Below, piece after piece: positions 1 through 5,463 of a stretch of DNA of 8,152 bases. The notes beneath the pieces are model-generated. The model had not been told where the DNA came from, ran no database searches, and saw only the letters and a list, made by a program, of their open reading frames with translations. Numbering within the stretch: position 1 is the first letter of the stretch; the number at the start of each line of letters is the position of its first letter. Source of the stretch: JAUHWS01 sp964571805 (GTDB lineage: Bacteria > Patescibacteriota > Gracilibacteria > UM-FILTER-43-11); NCBI GenBank assembly GCA_964571805.1, contig CAZNDI010000053.1, positions 1 through 8,152 of the forward strand. The letters are read 5' to 3'. A program made the position numbers and the translations under genes.

Positions 1-403
1 AGTTGCCGTCAAATGATAGGCAGGCGCCTTGCAGGTTTACTACTTCATCCACACAGGCTCCTTCTTTGATGTTCTTGGCGCCGGCATTTTCTGCCTCACA
101 CTTATTTTGGAAGGTGGTTTTGATTGGGGGGCAGGGGGCTTTGATGCATTGAACCTCAATTTCTCCGCACACGGGTACAAATTCTTTGGTGCAAGCCTGC
201 TCAGCGGGGGTTTCAGCTCCCACGGAGCCTATGACCTCCTGGAAAGTCTGGCCTTCATGAGTACATTGCCTTGGATAACTTTCCATGACGGGATTCCCAG
301 CTGCGATACATTCGTCAAAATTGGTCACTTGAGTCGTGTTACTGGTGCAGGCGGAGAGCATGAGAGTTAAGAGGCTGAGGAGGAAGATATTTTTTTGTTT
401 CAT
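1..403 (-). CDS. Lipoprotein with Kazal-like cysteine domain (3' end outside window)
   Basis: The reading frame opens with ATG at 403 and stays open to the left edge, giving 134 residues without a stop. Residues 1-19 form a lipoprotein signal peptide (MKQKN, a hydrophobic core, then LSAC), so the protein should be lipidated at Cys19 and anchored outside the membrane. Residues 29-50 carry a two-cysteine motif, DECIAAGNPVMESYP..QC, which I associate with exported proteins of Patescibacteria (recalled, not searched). Residues 71-117 look like a Kazal-type module: C-TKEFVPVCG, then further cysteines at 86, 91, 102 and 117. Kazal domains are disulfide-rich and classically inhibit serine proteases; inhibition here is inference only. 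The segment between PVCG and NKC contains an extra IKAPCPP stretch, unlike a minimal Kazal domain. There is no Shine-Dalgarno sequence; the leader is C-rich. The C-terminus is unknown. Confidence 0.85.
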   Translation of the reverse strand, partial: MKQKNIFLLSLLTLMLSACTSNTTQVTNFDECIAAGNPVMESYPRQCTHEGQTFQEVIGSVGAETPAEQACTKEFVPVCGEIEVQCIKAPCPPIKTTFQNKCEAENAGAKNIKEGACVDEVVNLQGACLSFDGN

Positions 404-439
404 AAGACGGAATGGAGGGGGATTAGTGAGGTTGTATGA

Positions 440-1009
440 TTATGGATTGATTTTAAAACCAGAGACAACTTGGTCGAAAATTGGCTCATTTAGGGTGGCA
501 TCAATAGAATCTAAGACGGGACTGAGGATATAGGTCTTATCTTTATTCCAGATGAATTTGACCTGAAATTCGGAGGTGCCATTGAATAGATAGGTTTGGC
601 CGTCCGTATCTTCTTTTTGAAAACTAAACCATTTGCCATCAAATATTTTATTCTTGGCAAAATCACTTACTTTTTGCTTATCTGTGGTCGGCAGGACGTG
701 AATTTGTAATCCTGTGATGTATGTTCCTAATTCCTCGCCACTTAAAATTCCGAATTTATATAAAGTTCCATCGCACTCTTTTTCAAAATTCAAACAGGCC
801 TCAGCTGTTAGCCATGAATTTGGATCCTTAAACTCAAAGCCGTATTTTTCGTTTTGTTCCGTTTTCCAATCTACAGGGAGGGTAGAATCGGTGGAGGGTG
901 TTTCTGAGACTTGATCCGTCGGACTGATCGATGTTTCAGGAGTAGAGTTAGAGCAAGCGGAGATTGTGAGAGTAAAAAGACCTAGGAGGAAAATATTTTT
1001 TAGTTTCAT
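440..1009 (-). CDS. Lipoprotein with PsbP-like style GF-x-F domain
   Basis: This is a 189-residue predicted lipoprotein. The signal peptide (MKLKNIFLL, hydrophobic core, ISAC) ends at Cys19 and is nearly the same as that of the downstream gene at 1-403, in protein and in DNA. A Ser/Thr/Pro-rich linker spans about residues 20-47. It is followed by a globular domain that begins W-K-T-E-x-N-E-K-Y-G-F-E-F-K-x-P and ends V-V-S-G-F-K. This is the layout seen in many small bacterial lipoproteins with a PsbP-like or MOG1-like alpha/beta fold; the fold is my inference. Cys72 and Cys79 could form a disulfide. The gene ends 36 bp before the next lipoprotein start and begins 28 bp after the stop of the one upstream, so the three may be co-transcribed. 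There is no Shine-Dalgarno sequence. No function can be assigned beyond an exported, membrane-anchored role. Confidence 0.85.
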   Translation of the reverse strand: MKLKNIFLLGLFTLTISACSNSTPETSISPTDQVSETPSTDSTLPVDWKTEQNEKYGFEFKDPNSWLTAEACLNFEKECDGTLYKFGILSGEELGTYITGLQIHVLPTTDKQKVSDFAKNKIFDGKWFSFQKEDTDGQTYLFNGTSEFQVKFIWNKDKTYILSPVLDSIDATLNEPIFDQVVSGFKINP

Positions 1010-1037
1010 GGGGTGAGTGGAGGAGGGGATTATTGAG

Positions 1038-1718
1038 TTATAGAAACTTAAAGCTGTCAGAGACTTTTTTATCCAAGGCCTCTAGATCTTTTGTATAGAA
1101 GTTGACGTCTTGTCCGACATCCCAGGTGGCAACCTTGCCTTTTTCCGGAGCGTATTTGATTGTGGTGATATAGTTTACGAAACACCCTTCAGGATCATCT
1201 CCAATCGTCAGACCATCAATGCCAACATTAAAAACACCTGCTTGCCCGGATGCTTCTTTCTTGCCTAATTTGCAGGTTTTACCATAACGTTCTTTGATGA
1301 AACTTTCTAATTCCTCATCAGTATTTATATCATTAACAAGAATGGCAAAAGGGATTCCGCTGATTCTTTCCAGCTTCGAAAGATACCTTTTCTGTTTGAT
1401 ATCATCTGTATTATATCCCTCATCGAGATAAACAACATATCCGTCTTCAACGACCTTCACGTCATATTCTTTATTGCCGTTCAGGAAGTTTTTTTGAGGG
1501 TATTGGATAGAAAATCCGAGTTCAGTATTGCTATACATATTCCACTGGTCACTCACTGCTTCGATTTTTCCTTTCATGGTAACCGGTTCAACGGCAGGAG
1601 TTTCAACTGCTGGTGGGGTGGTGGGAACGGGGGATGGGGCAGGTGTCACTTCAGTTTGATTGCATCCACTGAGCGCTAAGGTGCTAATTGCTAAAGTTAA
1701 AAGTATTTTCGGGTTCAT
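1038..1718 (-). CDS. Lipoprotein with Pro/Thr-rich linker and YSN-x-x-x-GFS domain
   Basis: This is a 226-residue predicted lipoprotein. The signal peptide ends in the lipobox LSGC with Cys19. Residues 21-46 are a Pro/Thr/Val-rich linker that would space the domain away from the membrane. The globular part starts with DQWNMYSNTELGFSIQYP (about residues 57-74), the same kind of domain opening as in the neighbour at 440-1009 (NEKYGFEFKDP), and it ends K-K-V-S-D-S-F-K-F, again like that neighbour. The two are therefore probably distant paralogues with the same fold. Cys149 and Cys179 may pair. It is the first gene of the three-lipoprotein run on the minus strand. The region upstream of the start is AT-rich and has no Shine-Dalgarno sequence. 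The ligand or role is unknown. Confidence 0.85.
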   Translation of the reverse strand: MNPKILLTLAISTLALSGCNQTEVTPAPSPVPTTPPAVETPAVEPVTMKGKIEAVSDQWNMYSNTELGFSIQYPQKNFLNGNKEYDVKVVEDGYVVYLDEGYNTDDIKQKRYLSKLERISGIPFAILVNDINTDEELESFIKERYGKTCKLGKKEASGQAGVFNVGIDGLTIGDDPEGCFVNYITTIKYAPEKGKVATWDVGQDVNFYTKDLEALDKKVSDSFKFL

Positions 1719-1865
1719 GATTTGATGATTATTAATGAATTAAGCGTATCGAAAGTGGTGGAGGGTGGCAAGGATTTATAGAGACTTCCTCCGTCGCCGA
1801 TCAAAAGAGGAGGGCAAAATTTAGTTGGATTATTATTCAGTCCAATTTTACCCCCTAAACCCTTT

Positions 1866-2279
1866 TTAATTATTTCCTTCGACGTGCTTCTTAAAATTAT
1901 CCAAAATGGCTTGCCAACCACCTCGTTGCATTTCTTCGGAATTTTCGGTTTCAGGGTCAAACATTTCGGTGACTTTGGTTTGATCGCCCAGCTCTTCAAA
2001 CAATATTTCAACCTGTCGTCCGTCTTCCATATGGTAAGCGATTCTTTTTTGCTCGATGACTTCGTCGTAAATCCCTTCAAAATCGAAGCCGAAGCTGCCA
2101 TCTTTGGCCTCCATGCGGGCGGAAAATTTTCCTCCGGTTCGGGCATCATTTTCGGCTCTAGGACATTGCCAGTCGTCGGAGGCAAAATTCCAATGAGTGA
2201 TGTGTTCCGGTTTGGTCCAGTAGTCCCAGGTTTTGTTGAGGTTGGCTGAGACGGTGGTTTCGACGGTTATTTTTGTCAT
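1866..2279 (-). CDS. SRPBCC / AHSA1-family protein (START-like fold)
   Basis: The 137-residue product matches the activator-of-Hsp90-ATPase-1-like (AHSA1) branch of the SRPBCC superfamily along its whole length. Visible hallmarks are the N-terminal strand with VETTVSA, the helix W-D-Y-W-T-K-P-E-H-I (18-27), NFASDDWQCPRAENDAR-x-GGKFSARMEAKDGS (31-62), GFDFEG-x-YDEV (64-74), and the long C-terminal helix from about residue 117 (MQRGGWQAILDNFKKHVE). The family forms a single-domain cup with a hydrophobic cavity; bacterial members are cytoplasmic and mostly of unknown ligand. Length is normal. The start is set by the ATG that precedes the conserved first strand. A TATAAT hexamer lies about 37 bp upstream of the start, but there is no Shine-Dalgarno sequence. 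It is not tightly linked to either neighbour. Confidence 0.92.
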   Translation of the reverse strand: MTKITVETTVSANLNKTWDYWTKPEHITHWNFASDDWQCPRAENDARTGGKFSARMEAKDGSFGFDFEGIYDEVIEQKRIAYHMEDGRQVEILFEELGDQTKVTEMFDPETENSEEMQRGGWQAILDNFKKHVEGNN

Positions 2280-2315
2280 AGGATTGATGAATTAGTGAAT
2301 AAAAATTTCTCGTTC

Positions 2316-2321
2316 ATTATA
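2316..2321 (-). promoter_or_regulatory. Possible -10 element for the AHSA1-family gene
   Basis: The minus strand reads TATAAT here, an exact consensus -10 hexamer, in the short gap upstream of the SRPBCC gene starting at 2279. No good -35 hexamer is visible at 16-18 bp spacing. The gap is AT-rich, so a chance match is possible. If it is real, the 5' untranslated leader would be about 30 bases. Confidence 0.3.
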
Positions 2322-2333
2322 ACTTTTTTTAAA

Positions 2334-2723
2334 TTAAGAAGGAATCCGTTCCACGAGTATCTCATTTCCTGCTTTTTCGAAATAGGTACAGGTCATTTTT
2401 TCTGTATTGACGGCCCATTTTTCGATGCCCGCTTGGGCACAATCTTGGCAAAAAGTAGGGTAATCTGTTTTACCTTGCTGATGCATTTTCAGGTCAGATT
2501 TAAGTTGTTCTGGGTGGCTCTTTTCGGCAATAGGTAGGAGGGCGTGCTCTGGTTCAGAAAAAATTTTATAGTCATTTTTTCCTTTATATTCCGCATGGCC
2601 GTCTGTCACATGGATTTCATAGGATGTAATTCCTAGTTTAATGAGGTCTTGCACATAGCGTGGAAAATCGGCTCCACTTTTTACTTTGGAGTGAGCTTCT
2701 TTGATTTGCTTTAGGGTGAACAT
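2334..2723 (-). CDS. DUF1398 family protein (YbcV-like)
   Basis: The 129-residue protein matches DUF1398, the family of E. coli YbcV. Recognisable blocks are F-T-x-x-Q-I-K-E-A-H-S-K-V-K-S-G-A-D-F-P-x-Y (2-23), L-I-K-L-G-I-T-S-Y-E-x-x-V-x-D-G (27-42), then F-C-x-D-C-A-x-A-G-I-E-K-W (91-103), and the closing M-T-C-T-Y-F-E-K-A-G-N-E-I-L-V-E-x-I-P. Length is typical and the whole domain is present. The family's biochemical role is not established. Members are small soluble cytoplasmic proteins without a signal peptide, as here. The C-terminal Cys pair (92, 95) and Cys112 are visible, but I have no evidence that they bind metal. The gene sits 44 bp downstream of a DUF1801 gene on the same strand. 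There is no Shine-Dalgarno site; the leader is almost pure A/T. Confidence 0.85.
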   Translation of the reverse strand: MFTLKQIKEAHSKVKSGADFPRYVQDLIKLGITSYEIHVTDGHAEYKGKNDYKIFSEPEHALLPIAEKSHPEQLKSDLKMHQQGKTDYPTFCQDCAQAGIEKWAVNTEKMTCTYFEKAGNEILVERIPS

Positions 2724-2767
2724 CGTATTTACAATATTTTTAATATCAAATATCAGATTATTTTTCT

Positions 2768-3157
2768 TTATTTCAACCTCTCCAAAACTCCTTTTCTTTT
2801 GACGATATTTTTATAATCCCATTGGATCTCCTTTGCTTTTTCTAGCCAAAGCCTGAGTTCTTTCAGGTGGATTTGATCGACGGAGGTATACCTCATTTCA
2901 GCGGCTTTGAAACTACCTTCATTTTTTAAACCCTCTTCCCCAAACGATTGACCACTCCAAAATAATAATCGAACAGAATCTTTGAGCTTGCTATATCCCA
3001 CAACGGGATTTCCGTCCAAAAACCACACGGGATGAGCATGCCAGATTTTACTCTCGGCCTCTGGCAGAGCTTGGCTGATTTCTGAGAAGAGTAAATGACA
3101 CATTTCCCGGTCTTCCGGGGATTGAGCGTTGTTGTAGGCTTCGATGTCTCTGTTCAT
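2768..3157 (-). CDS. DUF1801 domain protein
   Basis: The 129-residue product belongs to the DUF1801 (YdhG-like) family. The diagnostic segment is A-E-S-K-I-W-H-A-H-P-V-W-F-L-D-G-N-P-V-V (35-53), followed by GYSKLKDSVRLLFWSGQSFGEEGL and a C-terminal helix (about 98-112) with L-x-L-W-L-E-K-A. DUF1801 proteins have a small alpha/beta fold related to the iron-binding frataxin-like fold; their function is not settled. The start at 3157 lies only 9 bp after the stop of the RHH-like gene at 3167-3490, which suggests the two are transcribed together and perhaps translationally coupled. There is no Shine-Dalgarno sequence. A second, quite different DUF1801 protein is encoded at 4873-5301. Confidence 0.85.
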   Translation of the reverse strand: MNRDIEAYNNAQSPEDREMCHLLFSEISQALPEAESKIWHAHPVWFLDGNPVVGYSKLKDSVRLLFWSGQSFGEEGLKNEGSFKAAEMRYTSVDQIHLKELRLWLEKAKEIQWDYKNIVKRKGVLERLK

Positions 3158-3166
3158 AGGGTTTGA

Positions 3167-3490
3167 TTAGATATTGCCTAAGGATAGGTCTCTTAAATAA
3201 CTAGAAATAGAACTATATCCCTTTTGGATTGCTCTTTTTTCTATGGTTTTTTTGGATTCTTTGGAAATTCTAAAGCGAATGATTTCAGATTGAGTTTGAT
3301 GATATTCTTTTTCAGCCAAAATGAGATTGGGGAGGTCGATCAATAGTCCAGAAATATCCTCATTTAAAAATTCCTGAAAGATATTAGCTGATTCACATTC
3401 GAAAAAAGTGGTGCTTTCGCTAGCGGGCTTCAAGGTATAAGCGTACTTTTTATTATTGAGGGTGATGAAATGTTTTAATAAAGTTTTCAT
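3167..3490 (-). CDS. Small protein with C-terminal ribbon-helix-helix-like segment
   Basis: The 107-residue protein has two parts. Residues 1-65 look like a small beta-rich domain (HFITLNNKKYAYTLKP, then a segment with FLNEDISGLLIDLP) that I do not recognise. Residues 70-104 (IIRFRISKESKKTIEKRAIQ, then KGYSSISSYLRDLSLG) have the pattern of a ribbon-helix-helix DNA-binding motif: a short strand with alternating charged and hydrophobic residues, a helix rich in K/E, a G-Y-S turn, and a second helix S-S-Y-L-R-D-L. RHH modules of this kind occur in MobC-like relaxosome proteins, antitoxins and small repressors. The stop is 9 bp before the DUF1801 start, so it may regulate or simply share a transcript with that gene. 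No toxin-like partner is visible. Regulation of its own operon is possible but unproven. Confidence 0.7.
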   Translation of the reverse strand: MKTLLKHFITLNNKKYAYTLKPASESTTFFECESANIFQEFLNEDISGLLIDLPNLILAEKEYHQTQSEIIRFRISKESKKTIEKRAIQKGYSSISSYLRDLSLGNI

Positions 3491-3548
3491 GTGAGTTTAT
3501 GATTAGTCATTTTTTATTTTTTCGATCGTATTTGCCGCTTGTTTTTCC

Positions 3549-3908
3549 CTACTGTCGCAAAATCTTTTCCATAACCTTCCCTTTGGCCAGTTCATCGACC
3601 AGTTTATCTAAATAACGGATCTTTTTCATCAGATTATCTTCCATTTCCTCCACTCGCCATCCGCAAATGACGCCGGTGATTTTTGAGACATTGGGATTCA
3701 ATTCAGGCACCTCAGCAAAAAAGGTTTCAAAATCAACCTTGGTGTCGATTTGCTTCTCCAATTGTTTTTGCGTGTAGCCGGTCAGCCAGCGAATGATTTC
3801 ATCGACCTCTTCCTTGGTGCGACCTTTTTTCTCCACCTTTTGGATGTATAAGGGGTAAACTCTGGCAAAGGCCATTTTATATATTTTGGTGTTGGTGGGT
3901 TTTTTCAT
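3549..3908 (-). CDS. DUF2200 family protein
   Basis: The 119-residue protein is a full-length DUF2200 member, and a very well-conserved one. Characteristic blocks are KIYKMAFARVYPLYIQKVEK (8-27), KGRTKEEVDEIIRWLTGYTQ (28-47), F-E-T-F-F-A-E-V-P-E-L-N-P-N (60-73), ITGVICGWRVEEMEDNLM (77-94) and the C-terminal IRYLDKLVDELAKGKVMEKI (97-116). The family is cytoplasmic and its function is unknown; the strong conservation suggests a defined binding or catalytic role. The ATG at 3908 is chosen because it precedes the conserved KIYKM block by the usual few residues. A promoter-like sequence (3915-3943) ends six bases before this ATG, so the transcript may be leaderless. The gene is separated from the RHH-like gene downstream by 58 bp. 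Confidence 0.92.
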   Translation of the reverse strand: MKKPTNTKIYKMAFARVYPLYIQKVEKKGRTKEEVDEIIRWLTGYTQKQLEKQIDTKVDFETFFAEVPELNPNVSKITGVICGWRVEEMEDNLMKKIRYLDKLVDELAKGKVMEKILRQ

Positions 3909-3914
3909 GGTTCA

Positions 3915-3943
3915 ATCGTATCTCGATTTAGTTTTTTTGGCAA
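3915..3943 (-). promoter_or_regulatory. Predicted sigma-70-type promoter of the DUF2200 gene
   Basis: On the minus strand, TTGCCA (3943-3938, five of six bases of TTGACA) is followed by exactly 17 bp and then TACGAT (3920-3915, four of six of TATAAT). The start codon begins six bases after the -10 hexamer, so transcription would start at or next to the A of ATG. The -10 is weak; the ideal spacing and the same arrangement at 4377-4405 raise confidence. Confidence 0.45.
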
Positions 3944-4168
3944 AAGGGGGGGTATCTAAACTCCCATCTCTCCTATCTTCACTTCTTCCGCTATTCCTAA
4001 GTCCAAATAACTTCTCACCCCGCACCCCCTTCACCCCGCCTTTCATTTCGACTTTATGGAGAAGTCTCTCTTAACTTCTTATCCCTTTCAAGAGCTTGGC
4101 TTTAAAGAATTTGTTGCGATTCCTTGCTCGCTATCGCGGATTTCGTGCAGTTCTTTTCCTAGTGAGCT

Positions 4169-4198
4169 GTTACTTTTTTGTATCGCCAAAAAAGTAAC
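4169..4198. repeat. Perfect 12-bp inverted repeat with 6-base loop
   Basis: GTTACTTTTTTG (4169-4180) is the exact reverse complement of CAAAAAAGTAAC (4187-4198), separated by TATCGC. The chance of a perfect 12-bp hairpin with such a short loop is small. The stem is AT-rich, so it is a poor intrinsic terminator. From memory, very similar palindromes recur between genes in many bacterial genomes, so this may be a dispersed repeat; I cannot test that here. Confidence 0.8.
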
Positions 4199-4209
4199 CA
4201 AAAAAGCTC

Positions 4210-4277
4210 CTGGGGTTTTTGAAGCGGACTCATCTTTATAGCCTCAACTCAACTTTATACCCGCTCAAAAACCCCAG
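4210..4277. repeat. 17-bp near-perfect inverted repeat (CTGGGGTTTTTG arms)
   Basis: The left arm at 4210-4227 (CTGGGGTTTTTGAAGCGG) pairs with the right arm at 4261-4277 (CCGCTCAAAAACCCCAG), with only one extra A in the left arm. The 33-base spacer is AT-rich. The arms follow within 12 bp of the palindrome at 4169-4198, so the two may belong to one composite repeat unit. It could form a long hairpin in RNA from either strand and act as a transcription barrier between the divergent genes. Confidence 0.75.
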
Positions 4278-4345
4278 ACCCCGAATGCCCTTGAATCAGC
4301 TTATTTAGAATTAAGTTGAATAAATTATTCATAAACTTTATTTTG

Positions 4346-4365
4346 CCCCCCCTTGTGGCTGGGGG
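4346..4365. repeat. C-run/G-run hairpin
   Basis: Seven C residues (4346-4352) are followed by TTGTGGCT and then five G residues (4361-4365), which can pair as a short GC stem with a loop of about eight bases. On the minus strand the stem is followed by an A/T-rich stretch, but not by a clean T-run, so terminator function is doubtful. It lies immediately upstream of the promoter-like sequence of the plus-strand SRPBCC gene. Confidence 0.45.
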
Positions 4366-4376
4366 AGGTCACCCTA

Positions 4377-4405
4377 TTGTCCAAATCTAAGTCTTCAACT
4401 AAAAT
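4377..4405 (+). promoter_or_regulatory. Predicted sigma-70-type promoter, leaderless arrangement
   Basis: TTGTCC (4377-4382, four of six bases of TTGACA), 17 bp spacer, then TAAAAT (4400-4405, five of six of TATAAT). The ATG of the SRPBCC gene starts at 4412, six bases after the -10, where transcription itself should begin. The bases between -10 and ATG are TAAACC, close to TGAACC at the DUF2200 start. Confidence 0.55.
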
Positions 4406-4411
4406 TAAACC

Positions 4412-4849
4412 ATGAAACAAATGCAATTCACCATTGAGATTAATACTCCTAAACAAAAGGTGTGGGATACGTTGTGGCAAGACGAAACGTTTCGGGAGTG
4501 GGCGGGACTCATTGACCCGGGGACCTACATGGTGGGGGAGTTGAAAGAGGGGAATGAGGTGCAGTATATTTCTGCTGAAAATGGCTATGGGGTCACGAGT
4601 TTGGTCGAAAGACTGAGGCCGGGCGAATATTTGCTCCTCCGACACCAGGCAGACACGCAGGATGAGGGAAAACGGGAGCGCGAAAAGGAGTGGACGGGTG
4701 GGGAGGAGAGTTATTCACTTTCAGAAAAAGACGGGACTACGACCTTGGCTGTGGCCTTTGATGTGCCGTCGGAAATGGAAGAGCTATTTAAAGGGCTCTA
4801 TCCCAAAGCGCTGGAGCGAGTGAAGGCATTGGCTGAAGGACAGAAATGA
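4412..4849 (+). CDS. SRPBCC-family protein (START-like fold)
   Basis: This 145-residue protein is the only plus-strand gene in the window. It begins MKQMQFTIEINTPKQKVWDT, the classic first strand and helix of an SRPBCC (polyketide-cyclase/START-like) domain. W-A-G-L-I-D-P-G-T-Y-M-V-G-E-L-K-E-G-N-E-V (30-50) follows, then strands with L-V-E-R-L-R-P-G-E-Y-L-L-L-R-H (64-78), a charged loop rich in K/R/E (85-98), and a C-terminal helix from about 120 to 142 that closes the cavity. It is not a close copy of the AHSA1-type protein at 1866-2279 and lacks its WTKPEHI motif. ATG at 4412 is preferred because a promoter-like sequence ends six bases upstream; Met4 is an alternative start. The ligand is unknown. 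It converges with the DUF1801 gene, 23 bp away, with no clear terminator between them. Confidence 0.88.
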   Translation: MKQMQFTIEINTPKQKVWDTLWQDETFREWAGLIDPGTYMVGELKEGNEVQYISAENGYGVTSLVERLRPGEYLLLRHQADTQDEGKREREKEWTGGEESYSLSEKDGTTTLAVAFDVPSEMEELFKGLYPKALERVKALAEGQK

Positions 4850-4872
4850 TTTCTGATTTGACTTGTAGCTGG

Positions 4873-5301
4873 TCAGTTTGCTGATGCCTCAAGCCCATCT
4901 CGTATGGCTGATTCAAGGACATCCATCTTTATATCTTTCAGCGTTTTAAACTTAATGCAATATCCCGTCACACTCGCCTTGCCGAGCCCTTTTCCATATT
5001 TCGTGGCTAAGTACTTCTTATCTTCGATGCCCAAAATATAGACAGAGATTCCGGTGGTGTTGGCACTCAAACCGATTTGATAAAACTCTTTGGTTTTCCC
5101 ATCCGCATATTTTATGGTTCGAGTGCCATAGCCAATATTAGGATTAGAAACAATCTTACCTTTATCATCTTTGCCGTCTAAGAACCACAATTTGCATCCC
5201 GGCATGATGTTCAGGATGTTTTGATGCAAAGCCTGCATATCCGTGCCTTTGGCTTCAGGTTGGCTGGCAATATAGGTTTTGATTTGTGCTTCGACGGTCA
5301 T
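4873..5301 (-). CDS. DUF1801 domain protein (second copy, divergent)
   Basis: The 142-residue product is a DUF1801 member of the type with an extended central sheet. Visible blocks are V-E-A-Q-I-K-T-Y-I-A-S-Q-P (3-15), a helix with L-H-Q-N-I-L-N-I-M-P-G (25-35), NIGYGTRTIKYADGKTKEFY (55-74), IGLSANTTGISVYILGI (76-92), and the closing LGKASVTGYCIKFKTLKDI followed by a C-terminal helix (KMDVLESAIRDGL). This C-terminal K/R-x-x-x-x-Y-C-I-K-x-x-x-L-x-D-I pattern is typical of the family. Its function is not established. It shares little detailed sequence with the DUF1801 protein at 2768-3157, so the pair are probably separate acquisitions or an old duplication. There is no Shine-Dalgarno sequence upstream of ATG 5301; the leader is A/T-rich. 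It ends in TGA. Confidence 0.85.
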   Translation of the reverse strand: MTVEAQIKTYIASQPEAKGTDMQALHQNILNIMPGCKLWFLDGKDDKGKIVSNPNIGYGTRTIKYADGKTKEFYQIGLSANTTGISVYILGIEDKKYLATKYGKGLGKASVTGYCIKFKTLKDIKMDVLESAIRDGLEASAN

Positions 5302-5325
5302 ACAAATAAATTGATAAATTTTTTA

Positions 5326-5463
5326 CATTCCGAGAGGTTCGGCGAGTCCACTCAAAAGTCCTTCTGTGCTACGGATTCAGCAGGGTCGATAAGAGTCCTG
5401 GTACAGAGGTAATTCACCTTACACAATGGGTGGCTTAAATGGTTTGAGGAAGTCAAATCCGAT
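5326..5463 (-). other. Possible decayed coding or repeat segment downstream of DUF1428
   Basis: In the same minus-strand frame as the DUF1428 gene, the sequence after its stop reads as three peptide-like blocks broken by stop codons: IGFDFLKPFKPPIV, GELPLYQDSYRPC and IRSTEGLLSGLAEPLGM. The composition looks protein-like, but there is no intact open frame, no start signal and no family I can name. It may be a gene remnant, a dispersed repeat, or chance. Confidence 0.2.

Larger units (their letters stand above)
3909..4411. other. 503-bp intergenic region with pyrimidine-rich tract and three palindromes
   Basis: This divergent gap lies between DUF2200 (minus) and the plus-strand SRPBCC gene. 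From about 3960 to 4050 the plus strand is strongly pyrimidine-rich and includes the heptamers CACCCCG at 4016-4022, CACCCCC at 4023-4029 and CACCCCG at 4032-4038. From 4169 to 4365 there are three palindromes, listed separately. Each end holds a promoter-like sequence pointing outward. Short open frames cross the region (for example 3912-4046 on the minus strand, 44 codons), but none has recognisable protein features. Confidence 0.6.

Noticed and set aside
29..370. Plus-strand ORF of 113 codons at the left end
   Set aside because: It is antisense to the lipoprotein gene, whose signal peptide, lipobox and cysteine motifs show the real coding strand.
1719..1865. Intrinsic terminator downstream of the AHSA1-family gene
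   Set aside because: Only a 5-bp TTGGA/TCCAA stem is visible, with an 11-base loop and no following U-run in the transcript.
3912..4046. 44-codon minus-strand ORF ending just before the DUF2200 start
   Set aside because: It lies in the purine/pyrimidine-biased tract, uses mostly rare-type Arg and Gly codons, has no recognisable domain or start signal, and overlaps the DUF2200 promoter candidate.
5330..5370. tRNA-like T-arm (GGTTCGGCGAGTCC)
   Set aside because: No matching acceptor, D-arm or anticodon stem could be found around it on either strand.
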